The notes under the pieces: model-generated
Seen by the model: only the letters and a program-made list of their open reading frames with translations
Database searches by the model: none
Told to the model about the DNA's origin: nothing
Source of the DNA: Propionibacteriaceae bacterium
GTDB lineage: Bacteria; Actinomycetota; Actinomycetes; Propionibacteriales; Propionibacteriaceae
Direction: 5' to 3'
Assembly: GCA_031265875.1 (NCBI GenBank)
Contig: JAISCA010000031.1
Coordinates: forward strand, 1 to 64,000
Length of the DNA stretch: 64,000 bases
Position numbers and translations under genes: made by a program
Shown: positions 63,229 to 64,000 of the stretch, piece by piece
Layout of the letters: every line of letters starts with the position of its first letter
How positions within the stretch are numbered: position 1 is the stretch's first letter

Positions 63229-63450
63229 GAGTTGGCTTTCAGGTACCGGACGGGGCGTGATCGCCGACGGCGGGGCGTATCGGCGGTTGGCCCATAGCTA
63301 GCCCCTCGGGCAGCGATAAACGAGTGTAGGCACTGGGGCTGAATCCGATTCCACCGATCGTCCCCGCCATGGGAGCGGCAGACACCAGCGGGTGACTCGG
63401 CGGTCTGGGGTGAGGGGACGGGCTGGGACCGTGGAGCGTCGGCGATCGGC

Positions 63451-64000
63451 TCACGGCTGGCTCCTTAGGCGCAGCAAGCGGGCGGGATTACCGGCCACGA
63501 TGGCAGTGTCTGGCACATCGTGGGTGACCACGGCGCCGGCGGCCAGGATCGTATGGTGGCCGACTTGGACCCCGTCCAGCACGGTGACGTGCGCGCCGAC
63601 CCAGACGTCGTCGCCCATCAGGACGCCCCGGCTGGTCAGCGGCTGACGGAAAACCGGCCAGTCCAGCCGCTCGAAGCCGTGGTCGAACCCGATCAGGGCC
63701 GAGTAGGCGCCGATCCTGACCCCGTCGCCGCAGACCACCCGTCCCCGCAACGAGGCGAAGGAGTTGACCGAGCAGTCGGAGCCGAGTCGGACCGGTCCGG
63801 TGACATAGGCCTGGCCGGCGATGTACGAGCGGGGGCCCAGCTCGACCGGCTGTTCGGCCGTGGCGACGACGGCGGCCCGCTCCGACACGTAGCAGCCCTC
63901 CCCCGCCACCAGCCCCTGGGACCGAGTCAGAAAGGCCTGGTAGGCCAGCTGCTCCGCCTGTTCTTGAGGCGTCGACTCGGCCCAGAACAGCCACGGACAA
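63451..64000 (-). CDS. left-handed beta-helix (hexapeptide) acyltransferase, 5' end outside window
   Basis: 183 codons are visible, and the frame stays open to the right edge ('CPWLFWAESTPQEQAEQLAY' is the first readable stretch). Hexapeptide turns run through the whole protein: 'LGPRSYIAGQAYVTGPVRLG', then 'VRIGAYSALIGFDHGF'. It ends with the trimeric acetyltransferase signature 'GDDVWVGAHVTVLDGVQVGH', 'HTILAAGAVVTHDVPDTAIV' and 'GNPARLLRLR'. It resembles maltose/galactoside O-acetyltransferase-type enzymes using acetyl-CoA; the catalytic His is probably in 'GFDHGF'. The internal GTG near 63909 is not the true start. Confidence 0.9.
   Translation of the reverse strand, partial: CPWLFWAESTPQEQAEQLAYQAFLTRSQGLVAGEGCYVSERAAVVATAEQPVELGPRSYIAGQAYVTGPVRLGSDCSVNSFASLRGRVVCGDGVRIGAYSALIGFDHGFERLDWPVFRQPLTSRGVLMGDDVWVGAHVTVLDGVQVGHHTILAAGAVVTHDVPDTAIVAGNPARLLRLRSQP

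Overview
The window is high-GC DNA from an actinobacterium. Evidence: the bacterial proteasome activator Bpa, a DUF4921 protein, a PAP2-diacylglycerol kinase fusion, many GTG starts, two probable leaderless starts, and terminators without U-tracts. The operon for a sodium-pumping, PccB-type biotin decarboxylase and the B12-linked control suggest a propionate- or succinate-metabolising lineage, possibly near Propionibacteriales. That placement is an inference and is weak. No prophage, insertion sequence or CRISPR array was found.

Left edge (1-6184): a reading frame of at least 1916 codons on the minus strand runs off the window. It encodes an exported giant surface protein made of 'YRAxF' modules (InlB/Flg_new type). 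Its leader carries a well-conserved cobalamin riboswitch, so it is probably a corrinoid- or cobalt-acquisition adhesin. A tRNA-Ser(UGA) lies just upstream.

Housekeeping block (6.3-15.5 kb): a quinone oxidoreductase, DUF4921, bpa, serS, the PAP2-DAGK fusion, pheA, cysK and a FadR-type regulator.

Centrepiece (15.5-28.4 kb, minus strand): one operon, with a DtxR/IdeR-like iron box at 28350-28368. In order it encodes a FecB-like lipoprotein, a small secreted protein, a 1597-residue Ig-rich membrane-anchored surface protein, a second membrane-anchored surface protein, two FecCD permeases, an ATPase and a Fes-like siderophore esterase. The three surface or secreted proteins share an unrecognised 'KLDDG' domain in five copies. 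I read this as an iron-siderophore (or haem) capture relay across the cell wall, and it is the best candidate for an undescribed system. Beside it lie a DUF4143 ATPase with four operator-like palindromes at an exact 22-bp period, a P1B-4 metal-efflux ATPase and a CzrA-like ArsR regulator.

Right half: an acyl-CoA ligase paired with an E2-like protein lacking the catalytic His; a seven-gene peptide-import operon (lipoprotein, M14 carboxypeptidase, two permeases, GbsR-like regulator, fused ATPase, amidohydrolase); an orphan Xre regulator; and a LacI, enolase-superfamily, lyase and tripartite tricarboxylate transporter (TctBAC) catabolic locus. Next comes a complete Na+-translocating methylmalonyl-CoA decarboxylase operon, then an MMPL exporter with a TetR regulator, a class V aminotransferase, an intact VapBC pair, an unrecognised protein with pentapeptide tandem repeats, and a left-handed beta-helix acyltransferase cut by the right edge.

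Many proteins carry in-frame low-complexity inserts between domains, apparently from local tandem duplication.
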